A DNA stretch of 64,000 nt from Candidatus Nitrosocosmicus oleophilus (GCF_000802205.1 NZ_CP012850.1:124001-188000), one strand, 5' to 3'. Positions 18,432 to 28,150 are shown, counted from the first letter of the stretch. Numbers and translations are program-made. Notes: generated by a model not told the origin, from the letters alone.

Positions 18432-19085
18432 ATGAAGTATCTATACGTTTCTGAAACTAAAATAGATATGCTTTATCCTCAAATACTAAAAACCATCTTG
18501 GACAACATTGATGATGAATCGAATATTAATACTGGATTTGGTTCTACTTTAACAGCAATTCCGGATAGTGGAAAAACGCTCTATGACAAATTAGATTTAG
18601 TTTCTAGTTATATAGAAAAGGAAGGTACTGTCGGGACAGTAGATTCCCCCCTACAATATTTCAAGGGAATGCTTCCTATGCGTTGGGGCTCTTATGGTAG
18701 GGATGAAAAGTCACAATTGGTTTATTTTGGCGGTATTACCGATACTGGAACAGTATTGGGCCTCGGTGGATCAATGCATCATGTTTTAGAAAAAGAAAGA
18801 GGAGGTTCTCATGCTCAATCGCATTCATTATCTTTTGCGTTAGCAAACAAATTAAGTGTGGAATTAAATATTCCTTTGACTCCTGGAGATAAGTATGAGA
18901 TAGAGGGACAGAGTAGAGCATTTGCTCTCAACGATGAATCTTATCTAGAGGCTGTATCGCTTGCAACACATCAAATGGAGGGGCCTTTACAAGATCTGGA
19001 ATTTCTGGCCCAAAGACTAGTTGCAGGTGGTGAAGACAGAAAAGTTGTATTAGGAACTCCCATCTATGTTGCAGTCGCAGGATAA
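18432..19085 (+). CDS. DUF7019-like protein of unknown function
   Basis: 217 residues, soluble. Begins MKYLYVSETKIDMLYPQI; contains MRWGSYG, LVYFGGITDTGTVLGLGGS and a His-rich stretch (HHVLEKERGGSHAQSHS). I recall this layout from bacterial proteins grouped as DUF7019 / SAVMC3_10250; the name is from memory and should be confirmed. No catalytic role known. The transcript is probably leaderless (TATA at about 18406-18414). Confidence 0.7.
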   Translation: MKYLYVSETKIDMLYPQILKTILDNIDDESNINTGFGSTLTAIPDSGKTLYDKLDLVSSYIEKEGTVGTVDSPLQYFKGMLPMRWGSYGRDEKSQLVYFGGITDTGTVLGLGGSMHHVLEKERGGSHAQSHSLSFALANKLSVELNIPLTPGDKYEIEGQSRAFALNDESYLEAVSLATHQMEGPLQDLEFLAQRLVAGGEDRKVVLGTPIYVAVAG

Positions 19086-19636
19086 ACTTTATCATTATAA
19101 TTTATTAACCAAACGGGATTGCACTAGGTATGTGAAAATGCTATTGATTATTTACTTTGATTATCAAAAGAAAGATTTTACTACCTTCTTTAATGAAATC
19201 GGGTTCAAATAAAGCGATTCAGACGATCCTACCATAAATCGGACTCTTTAGTAGTATCCCGGGTAACAAATGCAATGGGCTGCTCTCCCCTAGCTTGTCG
19301 TGCTGATACTTGTTCTATAAGTTGTGACTGTGATCATAGATATTGCACTCAACCACTAAACAATGCAAATGAAGTTAATACAAAAACGATTTTATTCATC
19401 TTTGTATTGATTTGGGAGTATGTATTGAATCTTCTCAGACTTGAAAAAGTAAAGTTGTTCCTATTTAACTTGACACTATATACCAATGCCATGTAAATGA
19501 AAAACTGGATACAGAATCCGTTAATTGATCTCTATAATGATACTTACTGACAAATATATCTACAATGGGAAACTACTGGTATCATTGTGCTGAGGATTGT
19601 GATGGGTATATGCCTTGATTGGCTGTGTTGCCAACA
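19086..19636. other. Spacer with a doubtful Cys-rich reading frame
   Basis: A plus-strand frame at 19275-19496 would encode six Cys within its first 24 residues (start MGCSPLACRADTCS), then a hydrophobic tail. No promoter or homologue known to me; coding status unproven. Confidence 0.3.
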
Positions 19637-20890
19637 CTATCTACCGCCTTTTTGTGCTGCTGCGTTGTTTCCAGTGTTTGTTTGACTTTGTATGTTTGCG
19701 TTGTTTCCAGAACCAGCAGTATTGCCACCAGATACTACATCACTACCTTGGTTAGAGGATTGTGATTGGCCTATGCCTTGATTGGCTGAATTGCCACCAC
19801 TACCACTACCATCTTGTTGTGCCAGTGCATTGTTTCCGCTATTTTGTTGGTTTTGTGCATTGAAATTGTTACAAGAATCAAAAGTTCCCGAACCTGATAC
19901 ACATAGAGCATTTTGGTCAGAAGATTGTGCTTGATCTATTCCTTGGTTAGCTGTGTTGTCATCATCGTCATCGTCATCGCTGCCACCACTTTGTGCTGCT
20001 GCGTTGTTTCCAGTGTTTGTTTGACTTTGGTCACTTAGATTGTTACATGAAAAAAAGGTGCCGTCACCTGATACACAAACACCGAGTTGGGTTGATATTT
20101 GTGATTGGCGTATTCCTTGAGATGCTTCGTTACTATCATCATTGGAACTAGAACTAGAACTATCGTCGTTACTACTGTCACTATTACTACTGTCACTATT
20201 ACTACTGTCACTATTACTACTGTCACTATTACTACTGTCACTATTACTATTGCCATTGTTATTATCGAATACAATATTCTCGGCGGATTGGAGATTAGTT
20301 ACACATACAGCTTCCAACTCACCATTATCGTTAAATTGTGGTGCCAGTTTAAAAGACACTACGTCTTTAACGCTGGTTCCAGGTTTTATTGTCAGGTCAG
20401 CTCCACTCAAGGCATCTGTGCCTGAGAATGAAGATGGAAGTTTTGTCAGGTCAGCATTGTCATCTCTAATATCGACCTCTCCGGGGGATTCAAAAGTTAT
20501 AGATTCTACCTTTGAATCATTTCCGCAATTATCAGAATCTTGGCTCAATGTTACATAGTGATTATGCCATACTGGATCACTGGCATTTGATTGTTCTTCA
20601 CTATCTTGAACTCCTGCATGAGTTGTACTAACTACCACAGCATCTAATCCCTAGTCAGTTAATACACCATATCCAAAGGCACCTCCATCACCATTCGTTG
20701 GGATGTGTCCATGAGTTTCAAGAAATGCACTCATTTCGTCTGAATCTGCACCTATCGTTGCTTCTCTGATATTGAGAAAGTCATTCTTATCTCCAGCTGA
20801 ATTAGAAGACGTAGATGAAAATGCTAGACTTGAAGGTGATATCGCTAATACTAAAAGCATAAAAATAACAGGAATGAATTGATAATTCAC
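19637..20890 (-). pseudogene. Secreted repeat protein interrupted by an in-frame TAG
   Basis: Reading from 20890 gives a signal peptide (FIPVIFMLLVLAISPSSLAF) and a mature start, then TAG at 20653-20651 after GYGVLTD. The same frame continues without shift as GLDAVVVSTTHAGVQDSEEQ to the stop at 19637, so one 417-codon gene is cut by a single nonsense codon. The second half has a Ser-Asn-Asp low-complexity run and three copies of a repeat of about 50 residues (QGI-Q-Q-S--Q, CVSGSGTF-SCNN, QTNTGNNAAAQ) that resembles curlin-like beta-solenoid repeats. The C-terminal part alone lacks a signal. Alternatives: assembly error, phase-variable allele, or readthrough. Confidence 0.7.
20170..20249 (-). 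repeat. 15-bp tandem repeat coding Ser-Asn-Asp run
   Basis: Five or so near-exact units of ACTACTGTCACTATT on the plus strand, coding SSNSD repeats on the minus strand inside the interrupted secreted gene. Confidence 0.8.
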
Positions 20891-21326
20891 TATTCAATGC
20901 AATATAGCGAAATATTTATACATTTTGTATTGTTATAACAAATTTTACAACTATTTCGAATTTTATGTAAAATACAACAATACAATATGATTTAGCAAAA
21001 GCAATCAGGTACACTAAGAGAGCCTGAGAGTTTGCTACGTAATTATGAAGTTAAACAAGCATGGATTCGAATTAGAAAAAATATTAAAAAATATCTCCCA
21101 ATTAAAGATAAAGAAACCAAGCGAGAATGACCTTGATTAGAATGTGTTTTAATAAACTGAAGTGACTAGCGACAATACCCAATTTACTTGGTGAAATTAG
21201 ATAACCGGTCCAATCTATTTGTGGTTATTATGATCGTGAATTGAAAAGGCTTGAGTGCACTGTGCCTAATCAATAAATAACAATAACAATACTTATATAA
21301 TTATTCTTACCAAGTTAAAATATTTT
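20891..21326. other. Spacer with two divergent promoters
   Basis: Divergent region between the secreted repeat gene (-) and the coiled-coil gene (+). TATA-like ACTTATATAATT at about 21290-21301 serves the latter. Nothing else seen. Confidence 0.4.
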
Positions 21327-21776
21327 ATGACTGAAAATGAAAAATTTAAAAACATATATGAAAATGCATATAATCAGCAAAAACAAACCATGGAACTAAA
21401 TTATACTCAATTCAAAAACATGATTGAAAATGCATATCTTCAACATATACAATCCATTGAACTTTATTATACTCAATTGAAAAACATGATTGAAAATGCA
21501 TATAATCAGCATATACAAATGATCAAAACGAATGCATCTATAATGAAAAGCTATTCTAGCATGTTTGGAAATAACGAAATAGGGAAAAATATTGAAAAGA
21601 TGGAATCAGATTTTTTAACTCTAAATGAGGAATCAAAAAAATCAATGATCGGTCAATTAGACCTCATTAAAGATAATTACCTATCTAATGCTGCTAAAAT
21701 AAATGAAGGATATCATAAGATGCAAAGCATTGATAAGTTTGTTCCCAATCCTGATGGCTCAGTGGGATCCAAATAG
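21327..21776 (+). CDS. Coiled-coil protein with three 21-residue repeats
   Basis: 149 residues, hydrophilic and alpha-helical, no TM. Residues about 9-72 are three near-identical 21-residue units (pattern NMIENAYNQHIQSIEL-YTQLK), conserved also at DNA level, suggesting recent amplification. The rest is helical with charged residues and ends PNPDGSVGSK. Function unknown; a filament or scaffold role is only a guess. The promoter is close enough to the ATG for a leaderless mRNA. Confidence 0.65.
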   Translation: MTENEKFKNIYENAYNQQKQTMELNYTQFKNMIENAYLQHIQSIELYYTQLKNMIENAYNQHIQMIKTNASIMKSYSSMFGNNEIGKNIEKMESDFLTLNEESKKSMIGQLDLIKDNYLSNAAKINEGYHKMQSIDKFVPNPDGSVGSK

Positions 21777-22038
21777 AAATTTAAAGAAATAATTTTAGTT
21801 GAATAGTTTATTTCACTATTCAATCATGGGTTTTTAGCAGGTTACGGGTAAAAAGAATGAAACTTTTTTTGTAGAAGTAGTCTTTCACTTTATGACGGCT
21901 ACATAATATGCCAAGTTCATCCAATTTTCATTTGTATCCAAATTTCAGATAGAGGTTTTGGCATTTACTACATAGACATCGAAGAACGATGTATCAAAAA
22001 TTCATGATTCTGAAAGTGCATTCTGAAACGCATGCAAA

Positions 22039-23130
22039 TTAGTGAATTAAGGTTACTAAACCTTCCGTCCCAGTGAGCGTACCCGTTACGTAAGTCCCAT
22101 TGTTTGAAGGATTATACGTCAGTGCTAATGGCACATTATTAATATTTACTGTTTCTGATATATCATTACTAATACTGTCTATAATAGAAACAGAATTTGA
22201 TACCACGTTAGCTACGTAAATGTTGTTGTTAGCTGGATTAAATTCCAATGCAACAGGTTCGGTACCGACCACAGTATTGCCAAGTAATGTTTGATTTGAT
22301 CCTCCAATTACCGAAACAGTTCCGGAACCGTAATTTGCTACATAGGTATTTTCGTTAGAAGGATTAAATACTATTGCTTGCGGTAACAGGCCCATCTCAA
22401 GATTGTTGATTACAGTATTATTAGTACTTTCAATAATGGAAACTGTTCCTGAATCACGATTAGCTACGTAAATGTTGTTGTTAGCTGGATTAAATTCCAA
22501 TGCAACAGGTTCGGTACCGACCACAGTATTGCCAAGTAATGTTTGATTTGATCCTCCAATTACCGAAACAGTTCCGGAACCGGAATTTGCTACGTAAATG
22601 TTGTTGTTAGCTGGATTAAATTCCAATGCAACTGGATCACGGCCAACATCAACTTCCGTTATAACAGTATTAGTATTACTGTCAATTATTGAAATAGAGT
22701 TAGAAATCTTATTTACTACGTAAATGTTGTTGTTAGCTGGATTAAATTCCAATGCAACTGGATCACGGCCAACATCAACTTCCGTTATAACAGTATTAGT
22801 ATTACTGTCAATTATTGAAATAGAGTTAGAAATCTTATTTACTACGTAAATGTTGTTGTTAGCTGGATTAAATACTATTGCTTGTGGTGACATACCCACC
22901 TCAATGTTTTTAATTACAGTATTATTAGTACTTTCAATAATGGAAACTGTTCCTGAATCACGATTAGCTACGTAAATGTTGTTGTTAGCTGGATTAAATA
23001 CTATTGCTTGGGGAAATTTTTCTACCGAAATGGTCGAAATCACACTGTCTCCAAAGACATGGTCCACTCCTTTTGATGAAATTAGAATCATAAGCGTAAA
23101 AATTAATCCTGCAAAAACTATTGAGAACAT
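22039..23130 (-). CDS. Secreted YVTN-family beta-propeller protein
   Basis: A signal peptide (SIVFAGLIFTLMILISS) is followed by about eight 42-residue repeats with the signature PANNNIYVAN, SGTVSIIESTNNTVI and P-AIVFNP, the YVTN/NHL-like propeller pattern. Such proteins are surface or secreted, with binding roles largely unknown. Two adjacent blades are identical at DNA level over 126 bp, showing very recent duplication. Confidence 0.85.
   Translation of the reverse strand: MFSIVFAGLIFTLMILISSKGVDHVFGDSVISTISVEKFPQAIVFNPANNNIYVANRDSGTVSIIESTNNTVIKNIEVGMSPQAIVFNPANNNIYVVNKISNSISIIDSNTNTVITEVDVGRDPVALEFNPANNNIYVVNKISNSISIIDSNTNTVITEVDVGRDPVALEFNPANNNIYVANSGSGTVSVIGGSNQTLLGNTVVGTEPVALEFNPANNNIYVANRDSGTVSIIESTNNTVINNLEMGLLPQAIVFNPSNENTYVANYGSGTVSVIGGSNQTLLGNTVVGTEPVALEFNPANNNIYVANVVSNSVSIIDSISNDISETVNINNVPLALTYNPSNNGTYVTGTLTGTEGLVTLIH
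22591..22842 (-). repeat. Exact 126-bp tandem duplication inside the propeller gene
   Basis: 22591-22716 and 22717-22842 are identical base for base by my reading. Each unit codes one 42-residue blade. Confidence 0.85.
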
Positions 23131-23369
23131 GTTTTATATTGTGTTATTACAGGTGATATATATAACAATTTCATAAATGTTTATGGCTCTGATGAATTGA
23201 CTTAATCCCTGAACCAATAAGTTTGTGTCATATGTGGACTTTTTATTTTGATTTCTCGGTGAGGATGTCAACTTACTAAAGCATTCAAAATGGTTCGACG
23301 GGGCGCTAGAGATTTGATTATTAAACATGGTTCAACGAATAAGAATACTTATGACAGAAAAATGGACTG

Positions 23370-23376
23370 TATAAAT
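23370..23376 (+). promoter_or_regulatory. TATA box for the putative structured RNA
   Basis: TATAAAT preceded by a purine-containing BRE-like stretch. Archaeal spacing would place transcription start near 23398, just before the GC-rich block. Confidence 0.5.
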
Positions 23377-23397
23377 TGGGTATTATGGTGTTGGAAG

Positions 23398-23760
23398 TAG
23401 TAGAACTTTCCATTACCCCGATTGAACGGTCTCCCTAGGGCTACCGGCTGAACGTCAGCGGTTCCGGCTTCGTACCAAATCGAACGGTGTATTGGCGGTT
23501 AGGGGGGTGAGGACCATGGGTCTGAAGATTTTATCAGCGCTCCTAGTGGCGGCTGAGTAGTCGGTCCAGACGAGATGTTCTTCTTCACTGATACCGCTAC
23601 TGGCGCAAACTTGAATGAGGACTGTAGAGGCCAAGACGAGACCTTTGCCGACGCATACTATACTTATCCTGGAGCATCTCACCGCAAGTCCAACACGATC
23701 AAACGCAACTTCTGAATTCCGATTGCGGCAGCGATGACTGAATAAAGCATCCATAAATTC
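23398..23760 (+). ncRNA. GC-rich structured putative non-coding RNA
   Basis: About 360 bp with roughly 50% GC inside a 33-35% GC neighbourhood, without an intact protein frame. Two helices can be drawn: 23537-23541 plus 23545-23552 pair with 23594-23606 (13 bp, 3-nt bulge), and 23443-23451 pairs with 23455-23462 around loop ACG (8 bp, one bulge). The long helix has two G-U pairs that work only for a plus-strand RNA, matching the upstream TATA box. I could not find RNase P (GAGGAAAGTCC, ACAGAA) or SRP helix 8 (GGAAAGGAGCA-type) signatures, so the family is unknown. A decayed foreign gene is the main alternative. The ends are approximate. Confidence 0.5.
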
Positions 23761-23864
23761 GAAATCCGAGCGTTTGGCAATGAGTTAAGCTTTGACAAAT
23801 AAGAGGAATTTATCTATTAAGATAAGTTACAACATCGGAGTTTTTCAGAGGACTAAATATTTTT

Positions 23865-24308
23865 TTATTTTGACATTACGACTAGATATTTGATGCCTCC
23901 TTCTTGTGGTGTTGTAGATACGTCAATTATTTGAAACTCATCTACATTTTTTATCAAATCTGCAAGCCTAAAAATGTGATAATTATTGAATGATTCTAGA
24001 GCTAGGGTATTGGCACTTTCAAAAACAACTTCAACTATTCTTCCACACTCTCCATTATCATTACAAAAAACATTAGCAGGTTCGTTTAACAAAGTTTGAT
24101 TCCAACTAGTATATTGTGGAATCGTAACTTGATTTGATGTACTGGTTGAGGATGGATTCTGTGATTGGAGATCAGTTTGATTTACCTCTGAAGTGGCAGG
24201 AGGAGTTGGTTGAGAATAACTGTAATTTATTCCTGCAATCCCAAGGGTTATAAATAATGCAGTTGTCAAATAGAATAATTTTGAGTATTTTTGAGTAAAG
24301 ATTTTCAT
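23865..24308 (-). CDS. Small secreted hypothetical protein
   Basis: 147 residues. An N-terminal signal peptide (LFYLTTALFITLGIAGINYSYS) is followed by a Pro/Ser/Thr/Gln linker and a globular C-terminal part with two Cys close together (VFCNDNGECGRIV) that could form a disulfide. Ends in GGIKYLVVMSK. Family not recognised. Probably exported. Confidence 0.6.
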   Translation of the reverse strand: MKIFTQKYSKLFYLTTALFITLGIAGINYSYSQPTPPATSEVNQTDLQSQNPSSTSTSNQVTIPQYTSWNQTLLNEPANVFCNDNGECGRIVEVVFESANTLALESFNNYHIFRLADLIKNVDEFQIIDVSTTPQEGGIKYLVVMSK

Positions 24309-24749
24309 TTATAAAATTGAATCTTCTCCCCTTATTATTTTTTGATTTTCTAGACTTAGATATCTACAAACTATTTTTTGATATTGATATTTTATTTATA
24401 ACTCTTCTAAGGAATGTGTAACCAAAATAAATTTTGAAAACAAATAACAGAAATAATTCAATTTGATAATTTTATAAACTATTATGCACAATGAATGACA
24501 AATGCAATTGTCTTTTTGATTTTTTTATAATTTGGTATATGTCGAATACAAAAATAGTTTCAATTAATGAACAGAACCTTCTATCAGTGTCACAAGTTTA
24601 AATCTAGACTTTTGCTTTATTTTTCAAAATTGGAGTAAAGTATAATTTCCACTGTATTTCACCTCTCCTAACCTCGTAAACGTAGTAGGTTGATTGATAA
24701 TTATATTTAATCTAAAATACTTAATATTTGGTAATCATATTGAGCAATT
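24309..24749. other. AT-rich spacer
   Basis: No gene seen. A TATA-like stretch near 24716 serves the following gene. Confidence 0.4.
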
Positions 24750-25046
24750 ATGAGAACAAAACTCAAAGAATTCATTGACAAAACACCAGATACTTATCAT
24801 ACCTTTGAAAGTGCTCACTATAATCTGCATATAAATTCAGGTAGAGAATATCTTTCATTATATGGTCAAAACGCTACTAGGCCTGATGTAATTATATCAA
24901 AAGATAATCAGGTTGATGATTTAGAGATAAAACACGAACCCAATAAAAAACAAGTCATCATATATAGAAAGGGGATTGAATTCATAAATTTTGAGTATCT
25001 AAGTCATTTCACTGTTAACTTTGAATTATCCAAAAATTATAGATGA
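24750..25046 (+). CDS. Small hypothetical protein
   Basis: 98 residues, soluble, mixed charge (TPDTYHTFESAHYNLHINS, KHEPNKKQVIIYRKGIEF). Family not recognised. Its stop overlaps the ATG of a 37-codon membrane peptide (ATGA), suggesting translational coupling. Confidence 0.5.
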   Translation: MRTKLKEFIDKTPDTYHTFESAHYNLHINSGREYLSLYGQNATRPDVIISKDNQVDDLEIKHEPNKKQVIIYRKGIEFINFEYLSHFTVNFELSKNYR

Positions 25047-25156
25047 GAAATGATATTATGGTAAAAACCATTCCTACCCAATCCCATGTTGACAAATGGC
25101 ATGGTTATCTCTATATCTTATTAGCTGGTATTCCCCTATTAGGATTGATTATATAG
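25043..25156 (+). CDS. Candidate 37-residue membrane peptide
   Basis: Starts in the ATGA overlap with the preceding gene. A short hydrophilic N-terminus (MRNDIMVKTIPTQ) leads to one hydrophobic segment, YLYILLAGIPLLGLII, at the end. A second in-frame ATG at 25058 is possible. The overlap and the helix make it credible; no family known. Confidence 0.4.
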   Translation: MRNDIMVKTIPTQSHVDKWHGYLYILLAGIPLLGLII

Positions 25157-25445
25157 TATGATACAGAGAGATGGATTCAATTATTAAAAATCTCTTGATA
25201 AGTTATTTTAATAAAATATTAAATCCATTGTTTGATGTTGATACTAAAGAAAAGAATGAAAGCTAAATCTCTGTGATTGTTAAATATCTTGATTTTTTTC
25301 TACGTATTCCCTTAAAATCTGTATTCCTTGGTCCCCCCTATTTTTAAAAATCTGTTTCTTGGTCTGGGGGTCTTTCATGTTTATTCTTATGATTAAAGCT
25401 AATTATACATAATGTTCTAATCCAGCGAGTTTTAACGATGGCAAT

Positions 25446-26474
25446 CTATCCTCTAACCACCAAAGCCCAAGGATGTTGTAAACAATATTCCCTAGACCAA
25501 GGAATATCCAATACATTCCACGATATTCCAGAATCTACTGAGCTGTATATTCCCCTGTTATTCAAACAATAGAATTCATCCTTGATCTTGGGATTAGCTT
25601 GAAGAATAGAAATTACTGTTCCCTTGGATTCAGGTAAACCATTATTAGACAACGTCCATTCTTGATTTTCTCCGTTAGAATCACGTCTATATACAAAGGT
25701 CTCTAGATCTTGAATAGCATGTGACTTCCAAGCATTACTAGCTGCTGATACTACTATATTTGAAGGATCATCTGAATTTACCGCAACACCATAAAGATAA
25801 GTATGATTTCCTAATCCCTTATTTTCTCTATACCATGTATTTCCATAATCTCTGCTTTCAAAATATCCATCGCCTGCTGCAGAGTAAAGTCTTTGTGGAA
25901 CCTTCTTATGAGTTCTTAACGTGTGAGTATCATATGGTCCGTCTTTTACTTTGTCTTTCCACGACTTACCTCCATCAGTACTCTTGATTAGTGCTCCTGC
26001 CTCAATTGCAACGAAAATATAGTCTTTATTATTTACATCAGGTTCTATCCAACGAACGTGATGAGTCCATGGTCTGGGAGGAAATGACCATGCCGAAGAT
26101 GAAGGTAATTTGTTAAATTCATCGATTTTTTCCCATATGCTACTTCCATCAATTGACGAATAAATTATACTTGGTTCCATTCCTACAAATAACTTGTCAA
26201 ACTCCTTTTCACCTTTTTCCATAGGGCTTGTAGCAAGAGACATAATGTTACAACCAGAGGTATTTAACGAGGTTTTCTCCCATGTATCACCGCCATCATC
26301 AGTTTTCCAAAGTCCATTATCAAAAGTACCACAATACGCTCTCTTAGAGTTTTGAGAATCCAATGCCAGGCTGCTCGGACTCAACCCTTTTAAGTGTTCT
26401 CGAACTCTCCACCCATCTTTTGAAGAATCCACTACCAAAAGTGAGTTTTGTAGTGAAGCTAAGATAGTAGTCAA
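25446..26474 (-). CDS. BNR/Asp-box (sortilin-like) beta-propeller protein
   Basis: 342 residues with at least four Asp-box motifs: DDGGDTW, TDGGKSW, RDYGNTW and VDSGISW, spaced as in WD40/YVTN/BNR-like propellers of the sialidase/VPS10 superfamily. No signal peptide is evident. No sialidase Arg triad or FRIP motif was found, so a glycosidase activity is not supported. It resembles the cytosolic exo-alpha-sialidase-like proteins of unknown function found in many archaea. Confidence 0.8.
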   Translation of the reverse strand: MTTILASLQNSLLVVDSSKDGWRVREHLKGLSPSSLALDSQNSKRAYCGTFDNGLWKTDDGGDTWEKTSLNTSGCNIMSLATSPMEKGEKEFDKLFVGMEPSIIYSSIDGSSIWEKIDEFNKLPSSSAWSFPPRPWTHHVRWIEPDVNNKDYIFVAIEAGALIKSTDGGKSWKDKVKDGPYDTHTLRTHKKVPQRLYSAAGDGYFESRDYGNTWYRENKGLGNHTYLYGVAVNSDDPSNIVVSAASNAWKSHAIQDLETFVYRRDSNGENQEWTLSNNGLPESKGTVISILQANPKIKDEFYCLNNRGIYSSVDSGISWNVLDIPWSREYCLQHPWALVVRG

Positions 26475-27013
26475 CTATAATAATCATTTTTACTCCTAGA
26501 TAACATTATTTGAGAATTAATTTAGAAGGTATATGAAATGCCAACCTGACGACGAGTAGATACCCAGGACAATCATCCTCACAACTCTGTTAGTTCGCAT
26601 CCATTGGAAATAGTAACAAACTTGATTATAAAGGTAGGTTGAAATAAAATGCCGATAAAGTAACAATTTAGGATTGTCACGAACATACCAAATAAAGAAT
26701 TTTCACTATCAAGCCAATGGTAAAATATCGATTCAACCTAAAATTAAGAGTGATCGAAACTCCATCTATCAGTCAATACAATACGTATTTTTTTAGTTGT
26801 CTTGTTAATACCTTTTATTTGAGAAAGACAAGGAATGCATTTCCAACATTAAATACAATTAAGAAGATTCCGATAATCCGGATTGGATAGGATGAATGTC
26901 AATATTGGAACAAAGAGTGGTTTTGTCTATGATTTGAAAACATAGTTCAAAGAGCAACATCTACCTCATACATCCCATAGATTCATTACTTTTCCTTTGA
27001 GTTCTTCTATTTA
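26475..27013. other. Spacer without recognised content
   Basis: 539 bp between divergent genes; no ORF, repeat or structured RNA seen. Confidence 0.4.
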
Positions 27014-27586
27014 TTGATACATTCTCACGATGGGAGAGCCAAGAACAAGCGAAAAACCTTAAATAATTCTTCTCAAACAACTGACCCATTAATGGAAATT
27101 ATCTTCGATGAGTATGACATGAGAAAATTGCCACCTAGAGAGCGACTAGACAAAATTACATATATTTTAAGAAACGAAAGAGACGAATCCATTCGATGGG
27201 ATTCTGTTTGGCTTGCAGGAGAGATTACTGAAGTGATTGACACAAGTGATCCTATTTTTGCTGAAATAGCCGACCTGATGGTTTGGGTCTTGCTTAATGA
27301 CGATAATGGGATTGTAAAACATGAGGCTGCTTTTCAAATTGGCGTGCGAAACATGAGAGCGAAGATTCCTTACCTAGTTAACTCTGCTCTAAATGATAAA
27401 AATGAACTTGTAAGACACGAAGCTATAGAAGCTTTGGGTTTGATGCGAGCCCACGAATGTAAGGAGGATTTGAGAAAGATGTTAGATGATCCTAGCGATG
27501 CAGTTAAAGAAACTGCTGTTTTTGTACTAAAAAGACTTGATAGGCTGACAAATAGAAGAGGCTATAAAGTAGAGGCGATACTGTAA
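27014..27586 (+). CDS. HEAT-repeat protein
   Basis: About 190 residues; helical pairs with HEAT logic: ESIRWDSVWLAGEITEVID, DNGIVKHEAAFQIGV, NELVRHEAIEALGLM and DAVKETAVFVLKRL. Such repeats form a protein-binding solenoid; related PBS-lyase HEAT repeats serve phycobilin enzymes elsewhere, but no enzyme domain is here. The start shown is TTG; an internal ATG at 27092 (MEIIFDEYD) would remove a low-complexity leader and may be the real start. Confidence 0.75.
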   Translation: MIHSHDGRAKNKRKTLNNSSQTTDPLMEIIFDEYDMRKLPPRERLDKITYILRNERDESIRWDSVWLAGEITEVIDTSDPIFAEIADLMVWVLLNDDNGIVKHEAAFQIGVRNMRAKIPYLVNSALNDKNELVRHEAIEALGLMRAHECKEDLRKMLDDPSDAVKETAVFVLKRLDRLTNRRGYKVEAIL

Positions 27587-27652
27587 TAGATCTAATCATC
27601 AATATTATCAAGTTTGGCTTATGACATTTCTTTATGCTATAGTTACTAAGAA

Positions 27653-28116
27653 TTGGTGAAAAAGACTTTGACATGGAAGAAGCTATATGTTGGGAAAACG
27701 AGTGGCACAGGTGAAGGGCTTTTTACAAAGGTAAACTTTAAGAAAGGAGATCATATTTTCACCTGGGAAGGAACATTGAAAAAGGGTAGATATCCTTACT
27801 ATGTAGGCTCCAGGTGGTTACAAATAGAAAAATACCAGTGGATCGCTCCGCTTAGAAGTAATCCTGGCTGTACATAAATCATTCTTGCAATCCAAACTCT
27901 GGGATCAGAAATTCCGTAAATATTGTTGCAATGAAAAATATCGAAGAAGGTGAAGAAGTGACTTTTGATTATTCGACTTCGGAAAGTGAAAATGGATGGT
28001 ATTTGAAGTGTCATTGTAAAAATAAGAATTGCAGACGCATCGTTAGATCTTACATGCATTTATCTGCAGAATTAAAACTAAAGTATAGAGACTTTATTTC
28101 TGAATACCTCAAATGA
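27653..28116 (+). pseudogene. SET-domain protein broken by a one-base frameshift
   Basis: Frame 1 from 27653 gives GTGEGLFTKVNFKKGDHIFTWEG and ends at a stop after SNPGCT (27877). A shift near 27866 restores LYINHSCNPNSGIRN and then EEGEEVTFDYSTSE, CHCKNKNCRR and the end at 28116. INHSCNPN and GEEVTFDY are the catalytic/SAM-binding SET signatures, and the trailing Cys pair fits a post-SET. The intact protein would be a small lysine methyltransferase of about 153 residues. Start TTG 27653 or GTG 27656. Recent mutation or assembly error are both possible; a programmed shift is less likely. Confidence 0.8.
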
Positions 28117-28150
28117 TCTAGTATACTTGCTAATCTAGAGGAGAATAATG

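Noticed and set aside
19275-19496. Cys-rich 73-codon frame resembling a small metal-binding protein
   Set aside because: No promoter, Cys confined to the first third, and no known family; kept only as a note in the spacer entry.
23455-23754. 99-codon minus-strand frame in the GC-rich block
   Set aside because: Composition and lack of any motif fit chance opening in GC-rich DNA; the helices and the TATA box favour an RNA on the other strand.
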